Positions 30,382 through 42,723 of a stretch of DNA of 64,000 bases are shown here, one piece after another. Numbering within the stretch: position 1 is the first letter of the stretch; every line of letters begins with the position of its first letter. The notes beneath the pieces are model-generated. The model made no database searches and was not told the origin of the DNA. It saw nothing but the letters and a program-made list of their open reading frames with translations. Both the position numbers and the translations under genes were made by a program. Source of the DNA: Paraphaeosphaeria minitans (lineage: Eukaryota; Ascomycota; Dothideomycetes; Pleosporales; Didymosphaeriaceae); assembly GCA_015832175.1 (NCBI GenBank), contig WJXW01000015.1, positions 744,001 to 808,000 of the forward strand, read 5' to 3'.

Positions 30382-31182
30382 ATGGCAGAAGTATATGACA
30401 CCACCCGATTTGGCCAGTTGTACTACGCATCTAGGCAGCCTACCACCGACCAGCTTGGGCTTGCGGCAGTACACATCACAACGTGGCTCAGTCAGTATGG
30501 CTTGCCGAATGCAATCATAGGTGGGTGGGCAGTGTTTCTGAGAGGAGGTACACGGCAAACGTTAGATGTGGATCTTACCGTCTCAACAACGATGCCGTAC
30601 CTCAAGTCAGTACTACTTCTAGACCGCCGGTAAGTTACAATCCAACAGGAAAGGATGATGCTCAAAATTCGAATTCAGCATCTGTTTTCCATCAATTCAT
30701 GGGTCAACAGCTGTACAAATCTTCGTTTGGGTTGGTAAGAGCTTTGATGCATCGGCGTCAACGACACCAGACTATGCTGTGAGCATGGACCTTGTCCTCA
30801 GCGGTATGTATCTCTGACATCTACCATGACAAGTTCATGCGAATGATGGGGACAGGAAATCTGGACATTCCTGCCTCTCTGAACGGCGCATGCGAAAACA
30901 TCAGACGTCGTTAATACGCCACATGGAGGATCGGCGGTGGTATTGAGCGTTTTCTATCAGTTATACGCCAAGTTTGGAGCCTTCTCCAGGCGTGGCACAA
31001 CCACAGACAACGACTTCAACGATTTGGTTTTCCTACTCAATAAGCACGCAAATGAAATGCCGTCTTTGCGGCAATCGCTGAATGTTAATCAGCGACGCTC
31101 TTTCTTAGCAAGGTACAGTCAAAAATTCGTCGGATATGACGCCAACATTGCGTATATGAAATCCCTGCTAGGGTTAGAATAG
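30382..31182 (+). pseudogene. Nucleotidyltransferase-like gene, frameshifted
   Basis: From ATG 30382 the first exon reads NAIIGGWAVFLRGGTRQTLDVDL, the Gly-Gly helix and D-x-D strand of a fungal nucleotidyltransferase fold. Further blocks are GSTAVQIFVWVGKSFDAS (30705-30750 region), MDLVLSG, then NLDIPASLNGACENI after a 50-nt intron (GTATGT...GACAG, ending 30855), and AVVLSVFYQLYAKFGAF to the end. Between the first block and GSTAVQ the frame is broken near 30640-30700, and again near 30898-30905. Two indels therefore disrupt what would be a three- or four-exon gene. The intact paralogue-like gene lies 230 bp downstream. Confidence 0.65.
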
Positions 31183-31410
31183 CGACAGCTCTGTCAGCCA
31201 AGGCAAGGCCTTCCAAAAATAATTGAATGATCTTACGACGCGCTTCCATGTTAGCCACTGTGGCTTTGCTTGAGGGCGCACGGAGAAGCAGTTATTGGCC
31301 GGCTAAACGAGGGCCAAGACACTTGAAGCCAGGGCTATAATACACCTAGCACGTCAGCTAGCTGAGGGTCTCATGCTTACCGTGTCACTATATCAAGCGG
31401 TCACTTCACA

Positions 31411-32221
31411 ATGCAGATTACATCGTCGAAAAACATGTGCTTTGGTAGAGCTGAGCCTCCGAATGTCCAAGAATTGATCAAGACGCTTGAGGAGCATGGG
31501 ATCCGTTCTTTCGTCGCGGGAGTCTCAGCGCTAGTGTTCTATGGCGCCGAACGCCTACAACACGTATGTTTATGGACCCACACGAGCCTCTGCGACTAAC
31601 ATTCACCAGGCTTGGGAGATCTGTGTCCCCTCACACCAATTCAACTATGCCATCGAACTCCTTTGCTCAAACTTGCTTTCTTGCACGTACGAGCCCGTTC
31701 GTCACGGGCTGCTGCCCCAGCCTAGTACGCTGTCACACCTGCATCCTCGATTCCGCACAAAGGACGCTGAACTCGATATCGTGTTGGTTCCTTCGTTCGA
31801 CGTACACATCGAAAGCACAGTCCCTACACTTGTGTACAGTGCAAGCGGTGTTCCGTATCCGGCACTCCATATCATAGTGCAAAGCTTCCTCGATACCTAT
31901 GATGTAGTGTCGCTATGCGATATCATTGACGGTACCGATATTTCGGAAGCATGGGGCCACAAGTTTTTAGACTTGAGCGGTACAAATGATGTGCAGTGGG
32001 CCGAACAAATGAATAAGCGATATTTTGCTTCTATCGCTAGGGGCCAGGAAATGGTGTTGCCATTATTCCCAACTCAGAGTATAGGAAGACAAGTCATGTG
32101 GGAGACATATGTACGACAGAAAAAGGCAAGATTGGGATGGACGCATCCCGATGGTGTGTTCGATACTCGGTTTCGATTGAAGGGATTCCAGTACCCAGAT
32201 TGGGAACAGAAAGATGTTTAA
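31411..32221 (+). CDS. Nucleotidyltransferase-like fungal protein, two exons
   Basis: Exons 31411-31563 and 31610-32221 with a 46-nt intron (GTATGT...CACCAG, phase 0); 254 aa. It has SFVAGVSALVFYGAERL, then WEICVPSHQFNYAIELL after the splice, and AELDIVLVPSFDVHI. Members of this ascomycete group share a VAG.SALVFYGA.R....DWEICVP signature that resembles the G-S and D-x-D parts of the nucleotidyltransferase fold. The residue before WEI is Ala here, where I remember Asp, so catalysis is uncertain. It follows the related broken gene at 30.4 kb in the same orientation. Confidence 0.65.
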
Positions 32222-32384
32222 GATGGTTGTTTCGATCTCTTACAAGGACGCGCGGAATATGTTTTAAGATCATGCTTCGTGGCTTCTCCATCATCTATGA
32301 AGATAAAGTGCATGTGGCTGCCCACCTTCAGTCAAGGGTTGTTTTGAATACCGTTCATCCATCACAAGACCATAACCTCACCCT

Positions 32385-33970
32385 TCAAATAGTAATATGT
32401 GAAGCGGTAGCACTTCCCATGCATATGGCCTCATCACCGAGGGTTGCAGCACTTGCAATTCCCCTCGCTATTTCCGTTCCACCAGCCAGCCTTTCGAGAA
32501 CCGGTCCCAAGAAGCCACCCCAGTATCCAACCTTCGCTTTAAGCCCCCCTTCCTCAAGCCCCTCCAGTCCATACTCAACCACATTCCTCAACACCCTTAG
32601 AATCTTGAACACCCCTGATATGCTGTTGGTTGAGCAGGAGCCGTGTTCAAGTACGTGGACTGCACCATCAGAATGCAGGTACGCCAGGTAAAAGTACCAC
32701 TCATGGCCCACCACTACAAAGGAGGGCTCGATCAGTGCCGACGCGGTATCCGAGAATCCAGCCATGCGGACAAGCTCTGCCTTTTTCCGTAGGCTTGCGC
32801 CCATGAATATGCTAATCTGGTATTCTGCCTCCGACTTGTCGCCATCCGCCGCTTTAACCTCAATGCCGCTGAAAAGGGCAGTAGTCTTTGTGAAAGCGTC
32901 CGACATGTGACTAACGGCGGAGATTCGAGGCTGTAAACGTGCGTAGAGAGCAGCGAGGTCATCCTCTTCGTGCGAGTACGAATAGGTGAGGTCGGTCTTG
33001 CGGTCAAGGCGCCTTCCGGATTTAGCGTCGATAGACAGATATCTAGGATCAATAACCTGGGTTTGCCTGAGTATATTAGTCATATGTGCACCAAAAGGCC
33101 ATGGAACAGGGTCATACACGCTTTGCAACAGCATCTTGCCATTGCCAGAGAGCTCTAGTGCCAACTCCATCAGCGGCTGGATCACCACTTGACACCAGGC
33201 GTTCTCATCACGACCCCTCGTCTTGCACGTCCTTGCGCGCTTGAAAATCTGCTTGACCTTACCCAGGGTGTATCGTAGCTCCTCGCGGAGAGATGGATTG
33301 CACTCGGAAAGGTTGCAAGGAGAGTCAGTGAAGGCATGTCGATCGAAAGTCTGAACGCCGAGTGCGTTGTCGGACTTGATCTCTTCCTGCAGAACAGATG
33401 TCAGTCATTAGACACATGTAGCACATGCACACGTACTTTGAGGCATCGCGGCACCCAGCCGTCGAGTTGCCCGGGCCCAAGTCGCTCCATGACGTCCATC
33501 ACCATATCCATAATAGCCTCGTTTACCGGAAGCTGCGCGCCATCGTATGGCTCTGTCAATATTGGAGGCATTGCGTCCTTAAGCGTCGCGATTGTCTCGC
33601 GCAATGGGCTAATGCCGCGTCGAGGCGATGACGCGTTCGTACTAGCCCGGCTGCCCCGGCGACTGCCGATTTGACTATCTAGGGGGCTGAAGGTATTGTG
33701 TCGGCCCAAATCGAGCGGATGGCTCGAATCAGTGACAGATGGGCTTTGCCCGCGCATGACATCATCATCAACTCGTCGGCGCTTCTCGGGGCTGGGGGCG
33801 CGGCGTGCGGTGCCCATGGGCGCGGAGTTGGCGCGCCTGCGCTTCAGCGGGCGGACGTGTTCGGGATGCGTGTGGCCGGGGGGGGATGGAACAAGTCCCG
33901 CAATCCAAGAGGTGATATACGATGATTTTGCGGGGTGGGGAAATGGGTATCGAGGTGGTGATGCAGCCAT
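32385..33970 (-). CDS. PD-(D/E)XK nuclease-like protein, two exons
   Basis: Exons 33970-33437 and 33386-32385 with a 50-nt intron (GTACGT...CTGCAG, phase 0) give 511 aa. The N-terminal ~90 residues are Pro/Arg-rich (SPPRYPFPHPAK, RRRANSAPM). The C-terminal domain has TYSYSHEEDD, GIEVKAADGD (an E-x-K pair of the nuclease fold), FMGASLRKKAELVR, FVVVGHEWYFYLAYLHSDG and SISGVFKILRVLRNVVEYG, the features of the fungal 'PD-(D/E)XK nuclease-like' family. Its function is unknown, and the family is usually multicopy near telomeres or transposons. ATG 33970 is preferred over 34072 because of similarity to family starts; both are in frame. A fragment of this gene is part of the relic at 2.9 kb. Confidence 0.8.
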
Positions 33971-34357
33971 GAAGAGAGGTGGAGAGGGGAAGTGGTCGCG
34001 GGATGTTGTTGTTTTCGTTCGGTGTTGCACAGTCCGATTAGTCAACGTCCGGCGCGCGCATCCCATGCGCACACGGGTCTTTCGGTGTAGCCTGCTTGTG
34101 AAAATGGGTTAGAATTGAAGCCTCAGTGTTGATACGACGAAAATCGGCGTTGATTAGATCATGGACGGCCGTGGAGGTTTCAAAGGCTGAAGAAGGCTGG
34201 TCCGGAAAACCTCGGCAATTTTTCTGCCGAACGACATCTGTCAACCAATCACAATTGCCATTGGTTACAACTTTATCCGCCAGCCCTTCGCATTGATTTG
34301 ACCGCGTCAACACGATGGGCGGCCCATGCTTAACATACATTCGAACACCCCGCCAAG

Positions 34358-34905
34358 ATGAGTGTATCACGATACGACCGTATTAAGGGCCATTCGCGTG
34401 GACCCAAAAAATCCTGGAACCCTTCTCGTGGGCAAGAGCTGAAGGGTGACTCCAATCACCTCTTGATCAGTCAATTGTTCTGGGAGCAATTGCAACCATG
34501 GAAGATCATTGCTGCAGAGCACGTCAACAAATTTGCTCGTGCTGCAAGAACTTTGTCTGGATGATTTTGGAGCAGAGCGCCCCCCCTGAAATCGTTGAGA
34601 GGCTGGTGAATATCAGCGTAGGTGCTGCCCTAGCAACTGCTCTGCAGGAGTACAAGCAAGAGCTAGGCAAGATTCTAGCGGATCAGGCACGGTTCCCGGT
34701 AACATACAACCACTACTTCACCACCACGCTGCAAAAGCAACGCCAGCGGAAGCACGAAAAGCACGCGGGACGTGCAACTCAGGCGTCAAGGATCGAACGA
34801 CATCACGTTAATGAAACAAGCCATGGCGGATTTCATCGAGCCAGACATGGACAGATTCGCCTCCGAAGAAGCCTTGGACAAGCAAAAAGCTTACTATAAG
34901 GTAAG
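34358..34905 (+). pseudogene. Dynamin-like GTPase stalk/GED fragment
   Basis: Three frames are needed to read the family: SRGQELKGDSNHLLISQLFWEQ and IAAEHVNKF in the first; CCKNFVWMILEQSAPPEIVERL and FPVTYNHYFTTTLQKQRQ in the second; NDITLMKQAMADFIEPDMDRF in the third. This order is that of the stalk of fungal dynamin-like proteins (antiviral Mx/vacuolar type). The GTPase domain is absent. Frameshifts lie near 34545 and 34785, so this is a truncated relic. Confidence 0.7.
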
Positions 34906-37900
34906 AAAGCAGACCGCTTTTCGATAGCTGATACTTGTTCGGTACGGCTCGACCAATCATAATACGTAGCGGTTTCATCCATGGTCATCGCAATGGACAT
35001 CTTCACCGCTCAGATGGAGGAATATGATTACAGTACACGACTGTACGCGGAAACGCACCATCCAAATGCCCAGCCCTAGGTAATGAGCTAACCCTGTTAA
35101 CATCATATTGGCTTCAATGCTGCTTGTCGTACATTACACTTTGATTAAGCCAACGTTATCTAGGCTTTATTAGAAGGCACTCAATCCGGAGTATTCTCAG
35201 CCACATCAATGCCACTATGGGATCCATTTAGGACATTTGGCTTTAATACGCAACGGGACGGTCTTTTTACCTGCTCAGGCGTCAAAAAGGGAACAACAAA
35301 CTCCTGCGGGTACTCCCTTTTTCGTGGAAAGAATACCAATTCTGCGGCGACACCACCCTGATCATCTCCATGAGCGCCGTCGCCTTCGTCGCTCATTATT
35401 ATCATTAGATGCACCGGCTATGCGCGACTTAGCTATCAGGTCACATCGATTTGAAAATACCAACACTGCGTCAGCTATAGGGATGCGTACCTGAGCATGT
35501 CAAGTCGACGGCTTCAACGCCAAGCGCCGCGGGTGCAAATTCATCGATATTGCTCCACGCACTATTCAAATCAGGCTCGGTACCTAGAAAATGACCAAGA
35601 TTGGGGCACTCACTCGTCGTGACTAGAAAGAACTTTCTCTGTCGAATTCCTCGGAGCTTCTGACTTGGGGGTACAGTATAGTTTACAAATTGCGTTGCGG
35701 CTGCTGGACTGAAAAAGTACTGAGAAATATTGTCATCGCGGCGTTGGTATCAATAAGTCGAAGTATGTGGATTCTATGGGAGCGGGAAACGCAGACGTTT
35801 AAGTGGGCCATGAGCAAGCTTGAGGAGCTCTCCGCGCCCGAACTTGCACAGTCGCCTAATGCTGCTCATGGTGCACCTTTCGTATTTGGCGCCTTCGCCG
35901 TCGGATGGAATCGTGAGCGCATATCCAACAGATACTCGCCCCAAGACTGAAGCATGGTGGCGCCAATTTGACAGGGAAAGGCCATGCCGTAGGAACCTAA
36001 TCCACCACTTTTCGTCAGAGGCCGCCTCACGATCGTACGAGCCTGCAGCCAATGCTTCCGTCTAATTCGATGCCCGCACCCGATTAATCGGCTTCCAATA
36101 AAGGCTCTCCACTCGTCCGCAACTCCGAGACCCAGACCTGGGCTCATATCTTCATCCGGGCCTCAAATCACGCTCTTAGTGGGGTGGACCTAGATATTGG
36201 AGACAGATCGGCACCCAAGCGGGCTCCTGCTCGATCAAGAGGCCGCTCTAGCCATTCACTCGGCTTCATATTTAATGACGGATTGAAACCTGCCATCATG
36301 AAGCAGTCATGCAGCTAGACTCCACCAATCGGTGTCGAGTGCAGACTGGACAAGTACATGCCGATGGCTGAACGGCGGGTCGCGGCCTAGCTGGGTCTGC
36401 CTTATCTGACTCTCGTGAAACTGACTTTGCAGGAACAGCAGTCTAGGCCAATCGTCTTTCTGAGGCTTGCAGTTCCGCGAAATTGTTGACGTTCCAGCTG
36501 AGATTGCATGGGCATGGTCCCTCCCGCTCAGACGCTATCGAGACGTGCAAGGCGCTTCTATTGCCGTCCCGCGTGACTGATGATGTGGTAGGTCGATGAT
36601 CTCCGAGACGAGCAGTTATACAGCTTCTTCTGAAAGGAGGAACCAAAGGGATAGCTGGGATCCGTTCATGGGCGGTGCTAGAGTAGAGTGTAGATCTCAT
36701 GAACACTGCTCATCCATGGCGAAATCCAGTGGGAAATTGGAGCCATCTGGGTAATTAGACTGCCATCTCCTGTTCCGCACCCTGAATATCAATTTCGTAG
36801 AGCTTGTTCATTGCACCGAAGTTTCAATTGATCCGAAGAGAATAACCGAACCTAGGATTGGGGCTAGCGGTCGAAGCTGGAACAGCGGAAGCCGGATATA
36901 GATGCAAGTATGAGCTAGAGCGCTCGGTAATGCCGGTATCCTTTAAGGCGCAGCAACGAAAGGGCACCATCAGTCTTGGTGAGGCATTTTATTGATTGGG
37001 CTGGTTTCATTGCATGACATGGCGCGTAGCTTCGTGGCCATTCAGTGTAGTGACCGAGCTCGGCGTCCTGGTTGTGGCAGCGAAGTGGGTCGCATGAGCA
37101 TCAATCTTCGAGCCCTTGCTCAGCTGATTGCAATTTGTAATGCCGTCCGTTGATCCGAGTGAAGTGTTGGCGGCGTTACGTGGCCTTCTGGAGCGGAGGC
37201 ACAGAGATCAAACTCCGGCGAATTCTAAGAGCGCTGTTCCTGAAAATACTGGACGGGTGCAATGAAGTAGGGAACCTGCTTCATGGAGGGAAAATATTGA
37301 CGATAGTCGAAGCTGCCACCAGTGAAATGCAGACCCGGAGCATCGTATGGGTACTCTTATCTTGGTGCTAACAAGTAGGAATAGTAAAACAGGGTAGTAG
37401 AGGCATAGTTCTACCGTGCGCAAGAGAGTACAGCTAGAAAAAGGACGGCGAGAGTTGAGATGTTTTAGGTGAAATAAAACCAAGACGGAGAAAGCTTTCT
37501 TATACATAACGACGATTATGTAATGAACATGGATTGGTGGCGGATCTAAGAATCTCCGGTGCCAAGATTTTGCTGGCTTGGAGGCGTCCATTTTCGGACG
37601 CAAAACTCTCCAGATATGGAGGCATCAAAGCCAACCTAACATCGTTTATGAGGAAACGTACGCCTCCAGTTTAGCTACTGTTTCTTGATATTCCAATGAT
37701 ATATTCCAAAAATCCAGCGTAATCCATGGCGGCCAGAATTCGATGGCGTTGTCTCCTAGGGATAGATTGATAATGGCACGACGTAGGTCCAAGAACGTGG
37801 CGGAAGAACGATCCAAAGCTGCATCTAGCTCTGTGGCTTTATGGGAGATCTTATAAAGACACTTTTTTCCCCAAGACATTAACTTGCACATATTGAGGGA

Positions 37901-38560
37901 TGAGGGTTCCGCTATCAGCTGCTTCACACGTGCGCATGACAGCAAGCGGGGCAACATCAATAAGCGCAGCGGCACAAAACAGAATGTTTACATCATACGA
38001 ACACCATGAATCGTACTTGTACCATTTTAGACACATTCAAAGGAAGAAATCAAGGCAATCGGCTTGGTAAACAAATTGTATATCTTAGCGCATAGTTGCA
38101 CAGCGTGATGTTATTGGCGTCGTGATTACATCGACCAACATGCTCGTCAGTCTCTCATAGCGCCCTCACATCGGATGTGCTCCTAGCCGCGATCTGTAGC
38201 GGAGAGCGGACGAAAGAGACGACAACGGTCTTGGGCGGACTAGATTGATGAAGGAATATTTCCCCTCGTTGCCACGTACGTCCACAATTAGATGTGAATT
38301 GTATCACTGGCAACAGATGGTGGATTCGGGCGGCTGCAGGTACTGACGCGCGCGCTGATGCATCCTCCTGCAACGTGCGTGGATATTGCTGCTAAGCCAT
38401 CAGCTCTCCGTAGCAATGAAGTAAGTAAGTAGAGAGGACGATTTGCTAGTGGCGACAATCGGAATCAGTACTTCGAACTCGTCATTTTAGCGTCGGAAGG
38501 GGGACTTGTTCACAATCCGCATCAAAACCAGCAGCATCAAAAGGATCAGCATTCTCGAGC
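34906..38560. other. Long gene-poor stretch
   Basis: No family was recognised on either strand. The longest candidates (37646-37975 minus, 35690-36065 plus) have no motif I can name. A minus-strand run around 37660-38030 has a natural-looking composition (WPPWITLDFWNISLEYQETV) and may be part of a gene with unseen introns. Confidence 0.35.
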
Positions 38561-38569
38561 CTTATGCAG

Positions 38570-39410
38570 TCTCCACTCGGCGCATATCAGCGGTATCAGT
38601 AGCATCGTCAGTATCTAGATTGGTGTGGTCTCCACTTAGTGCGTCTCGGCAGCATCTGCTTTATCAGCAAGATCGGCAGTCTTTAGCAGTATCAGCAAGA
38701 TCAGCGATATCAGCATTATGTAGATTTTTGCAGGTACCACTTAGTACGTGTGAGCAACATTACTAGGATGAGGAGCATCTAGATTTGTGAGGTCCCACTT
38801 GGCTCGTATGGGCAGCATCAGCAGTATATAATACTACCGCGGGCACCACTTGGTGCGTGTCAGCAGCATGGAACACACAGCATTCGTGGATTTTCTGCCG
38901 TCTCCACCTTGTGGGTACTGTAAGCGTCAGCAGCATGCAACACATAGCATTCCTGAAATCTAGCGGCCTCCACTTGGTGAGTGTGAGCATCATCGAAAAT
39001 TCTTCCGTCTCCACTTGCTGCACGGTAAGCGTAATAAGCATGGAAAAATTGGCATTCGTGGAGTGTCAGCAGCATGTGACACTGTTGAAAAATATTCCGT
39101 CCCCACTTGCTGCACAGTAAGCGTAAGCAGGATGGAAGAATTGGCATTCGTGGAATTTCTGTGGTCTCCACTTGGTGAGGGTCAGCAGCGTACGGCACTA
39201 TTGAAATTTTTCTGCCGTCTCCACTTGCTGCACGGTAAGCATAAGCATGATGAGATCATTCGTTGGAACTGTGGGTCTTCACGTAGTGTGTGTGGGCACT
39301 ATTGAAAGTTCTCCCGTCTCCACTTCCTGCACTGTGAGCATAAGCACCATGGAACACTCAGCATTCGTGGAATTTATGGGTCCCCACTTATTGCTTCGCG
39401 GCAGCATTAT
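38570..39410 (+). repeat. Degenerate minisatellite, about 13 units
   Basis: Irregular units of roughly 30-70 bp built on (g)tctccacttggtgcgtgtcagcagcat and a longer variant ctccacttgctgcacggtaagc...aagcatgg, followed by gcattcgtgga. Units start near 38572, 38626, 38731, 38790, 38844, 38909, 38967, 39008, 39099, 39165, 39218, 39277 and 39380. Spacing is not constant, and long and short variants alternate towards the right. Open frames across it have no stop-free consensus, so it is probably non-coding. Confidence 0.8.
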
Positions 39411-40320
39411 CTGGATGACCGTGCGTATCACCTAGTAGGAGTTTAGCCACGGTGATGGACAGGCCCTCCGCAACCGCATAACGCGGAAGCACAGCAGTGT
39501 CATAGTTCGGCTAAGACGGCGATCCGACGTCCCGAGGCGGACCGCGGCATAGCCTGCAGCTTAGTCGTCGGCAGTAATACATTGGGCTGGTCCATTTCGG
39601 AGAGATCCTTGCCTTCGGGTGTCGCTGCGCATCCTTCTTCGCTCCGCGGCACTTTGGCACGACGTGTAGTAAGCATCTTTACCTCGCTGCAGTCATCACT
39701 TTATTGCGCATTGTCTGTGCGCATCAGCTGGATTGCCATGGACCGGTTGCACGGCAACGCATCCGGCGTATCATACCTAGTCTGGCGATGCGTATCAGCG
39801 TTGAATGATGTGGCGTAGCGGTAAGATACCAGTTGCGCCGAGTCGCCGCTTCGGATGCCTGCCACTTTGAACGTTACTGCAGCAGTCTCTGTTACGCTCA
39901 CAATCCATGCGCATGGATGGGCTGCGTGGAGTGCTGATTTTTGTGTGAATGTGTCATCTTGTAGAGCTAGCAAGTTAGGTAGGTAAGCAAGCATACGAGA
40001 CGAGCACCAGCATAAGCATATTCCAAGCTATGGAATTTCACACTGATGGAAATCGAGGCCGATGGATATCCACGCGCGGCTAGAGTGGAGCTCGCACGGC
40101 TTGCGGCTAAGACGGACGCCTGTTGTGCAAATGAAGAAGCTATGATGAGAATATCAGGAGCGGGCAACGATACGATATGCAGGATCAGGTAGAACGATTT
40201 CTTCATTAGGTCAACCGTCAGCATTTTTCGAATTACAATCTCCAGCCACCTTCGATACTATATTCATAAGAAGCTACTCAGGCCAGAGACTGTCGTCTTT
40301 ACTCAAACTCAGGTGCTATC
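39411..40320. other. No recognisable gene
   Basis: Between the minisatellite and the EthD gene. Open frames of fewer than 100 codons on both strands show no known motif. Confidence 0.4.
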
Positions 40321-40945
40321 ATGGAGTGTCCTAGTCATCTCACCCTCCAATTTTCCTTTGAGGAGCTCGCAGTCGAACGAGGGTCAAATCAGCAGCCTTA
40401 TATCAGAATTCTGATCTTTTTCAACAAGAAAAAAGGCCTGTCCGAAGCGTTCTTTCATGAGCACTGGAAATCAATCCACGCCGACTTGACCATGTCATTT
40501 GGGAATGGGACAAAGAATTTTAGCCGCTACGTACAGGTTTGGCCTCCCCTTTGTCCAATACAAGTTCTGCACTCATATAATCAAGTTTCACCAAGATGCC
40601 GAGCACCGAAAGCTGGTGTCGTCGCTTTCTCAGTACAACATGCAACCTCTCCAGTACGATGGTTGCGCTGAGTTTCACGCCGAGAATGCAGAGCAGTTCC
40701 TACGATTCATGGCTGACATACACAACTCAAAGGAGCTAGTTGGTGAGTGGATTTGGATTCGATTCATATTCAAGGCTAAACGAATCGCAGGGTGCGGATC
40801 TCGATTCACAGATGTCGACGACGGAATGCATGTGATGGTCGGCTACGACAATCTCATATATGGAAGCCATATCACTACTTCTGGAGGATGCGACGGCATA
40901 TTGCCTTCTGATCCCCGTATCGAGGAACGGCTCAGGCTCCGATGA
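40321..40945 (+). CDS. EthD-domain (dimeric alpha-beta barrel) protein, three exons
   Basis: Exons 40321-40536, 40586-40742 and 40791-40945 (introns 49 and 48 nt) give 175 aa. After a ~20-residue lead it reads IRILIFFNKKKGLSEAFFHEHW, typical of the first strand and helix of the EthD/DABB fold. It continues SRYVQFHQDAEH across intron 1, DGCAEFHAENAEQF in the second repeat and MVGYDNLIYGS at the end. EthD proteins include decarboxylases and cyclases of polyketide pathways (conidial pigment, anthraquinone) and proteins needed for ether degradation; the exact substrate cannot be read here. The second intron has no in-frame stop, so retention would add 16 residues. Confidence 0.83.
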
Positions 40946-41772
40946 AAAGAATCTCAGTCTCAACAAATCAGGACCTGAACGCGACTAGACTTAGAACAAA
41001 TAGCATGACTATGTCTGGCTGTGTGGCGCACAACTCTACATGGTGCAAATCTGCTAGCAATGGAATAGAACTCTAATAACAAAGACGAAGTAGTAGTATA
41101 TCAGGCATTATTATTGAAAGTTGTGTTAGAGGTGATCTGACGTGCAGCCCTTGTAGCGATTACGCCTCCCCGATAGGGCAGTGTATCCCCCTCGCTGTGC
41201 CAACCATACCAACGCGAACTTCAAGGATCACTATATATAACTGGTCGATTTTGACAGAGTAGATCGGGCCTTTTACAACCGCAACTATCGAAAATTCCAG
41301 GAGGGCATACGATATGAACACTCCTCTGTTCCGATGGACATAAACTAGAGACTTATTGTATGTGGTTATAGAGTTCATCCGGTCATTACAATGTATGTAT
41401 ACTACTTGTTCAAGTAAGAGCATAGTGGTTTGCACGGTTCATGAGGACATCGACGCTGCAGTCGCTCTGCCTAATCACTAGTTGCTATTTTCGTGCTGCA
41501 TTACTGGATAAGCATGATTTGAGGACTGACGATAACTCCGTCATCTTGCGCAGCAGTTCTATGTAACCATGCTCATGTGAGCAGAATCGTAAGGGCCCGT
41601 GGGACGAAATACTGAGAATGAACTAAACAAGAAATACTGTTCAGAAAGGAGGAAATTTGTTTTGCTTAAGAATCCGCGAACTTATTCGCACGCATTTGAA
41701 AACAGATTTCCAGCGCCTGCCCATCAGATGAGGCCGCGATAAAGACCCTTCGTCGACTTACCGACGTTCTGT
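40946..41772. other. No recognisable gene
   Basis: AT-rich intergenic sequence downstream of the EthD gene and upstream of the F-box gene. No RNA gene or repeat was seen. Confidence 0.4.
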
Positions 41773-42045
41773 ATGGAGAAGCTACCCGTAGAGCTATGTG
41801 TCCAGGTTCTCATACATCTAAGATGCTTCCGAGATGTGGTCGCCCTCAACCAAGTTTCTACCACCTGGAAAGCTATTATCGACCGCGCTTTCCCAATTTG
41901 GCTGCAAAACCAGCCTCAAGGCACCCCGTTACCCTCCTTCCTAGGGACACGAGCAGAGATGAGAAGTCTATGGAAATACCTGCCGGGTAAGGTCACGATT
42001 GGATCTAGTCCTAGCGCATCCGACGCTGACGATCTGGGTCATTAG
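41773..42045 (+). CDS. Short F-box protein
   Basis: 90 aa from ATG 41773. MEKLPVELCVQVLIHLRCFRDVVALNQVSTTWKAI is a complete F-box (the Skp1-binding LP.EL...I...L...D......VS..W core). It ends about 45 residues later after FLGTRAEMRSLWKYL, without the substrate-binding half normal for this class. Either an intron joins it to open sequence at 42110-42650 or it is truncated; no splice pair was convincing. Confidence 0.65.
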   Translation: MEKLPVELCVQVLIHLRCFRDVVALNQVSTTWKAIIDRAFPIWLQNQPQGTPLPSFLGTRAEMRSLWKYLPGKVTIGSSPSASDADDLGH

Positions 42046-42721
42046 TCCTCATAGCACAGCGAGTTTCGCTCACTTGTAGTTTAGCGCAAGACAGCCGGCC
42101 ATCATGGTGGATGACGAAAGAGAGTGGCGCACCACCCGAAAATTGCGGACGACAGCAATGTTCTGTCTGTCACAGCTGTCACTTCAACAGGACGGAAGAC
42201 TTGCGAGTGCCATATTTGGTGGTAAAAGCATGGTATCCAGGGAGGCGAGGCTGTTGGCCAGGCTCGGACTGTTTGGTATTGTTCTCAAGGCTACAGCAGT
42301 CGCAGCTCCAGCAGGTGGAGCTGTGTTTTCTACCACGGTTGACGGGTCGAGACGACGAAAGAGAGTCCCAGAGCTTGACGGTGATGGCGGATCTTGCGGC
42401 GGCGTTACTAAGTCGGGGAGGATTTGCTTTTCCGCCGACTATTTGTTCCTGCTTTGAAGAACTATGCGGAAATTGTGCTTTGCACCGAGTGCGTACATCT
42501 ACTCGTGTATGGACAGCATGGAGCTGGTTCACTGGTGTCAATCGACCTCGAATGCCATCTTGGTTCAAGGGTATAAGCGACTCGGTTGGCTTAGTTGGTC
42601 AGGATGGGTCAGCATGGTTGTCCTGCCGCTCACGTATTCCAACTATTTAGTCACAGCCTTTGCACTGTTCTCATCCACCATAATGCAGATTCTTCCTAAC
42701 ACATTGCATATCCGAACTAAA
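42046..42721. other. Possible continuation of the F-box gene; unresolved
   Basis: A plus-strand open frame (42111-42650) is Cys- and Arg-rich and could be downstream exons of the F-box gene. No family was recognised. Confidence 0.3.
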
Positions 42722-42723
42722 TA

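Noticed and set aside
33696..34112. Plus-strand frames over the start of the PD-(D/E)XK-like gene
   Set aside because: They are shadows of the Pro/Arg-rich first exon on the minus strand.
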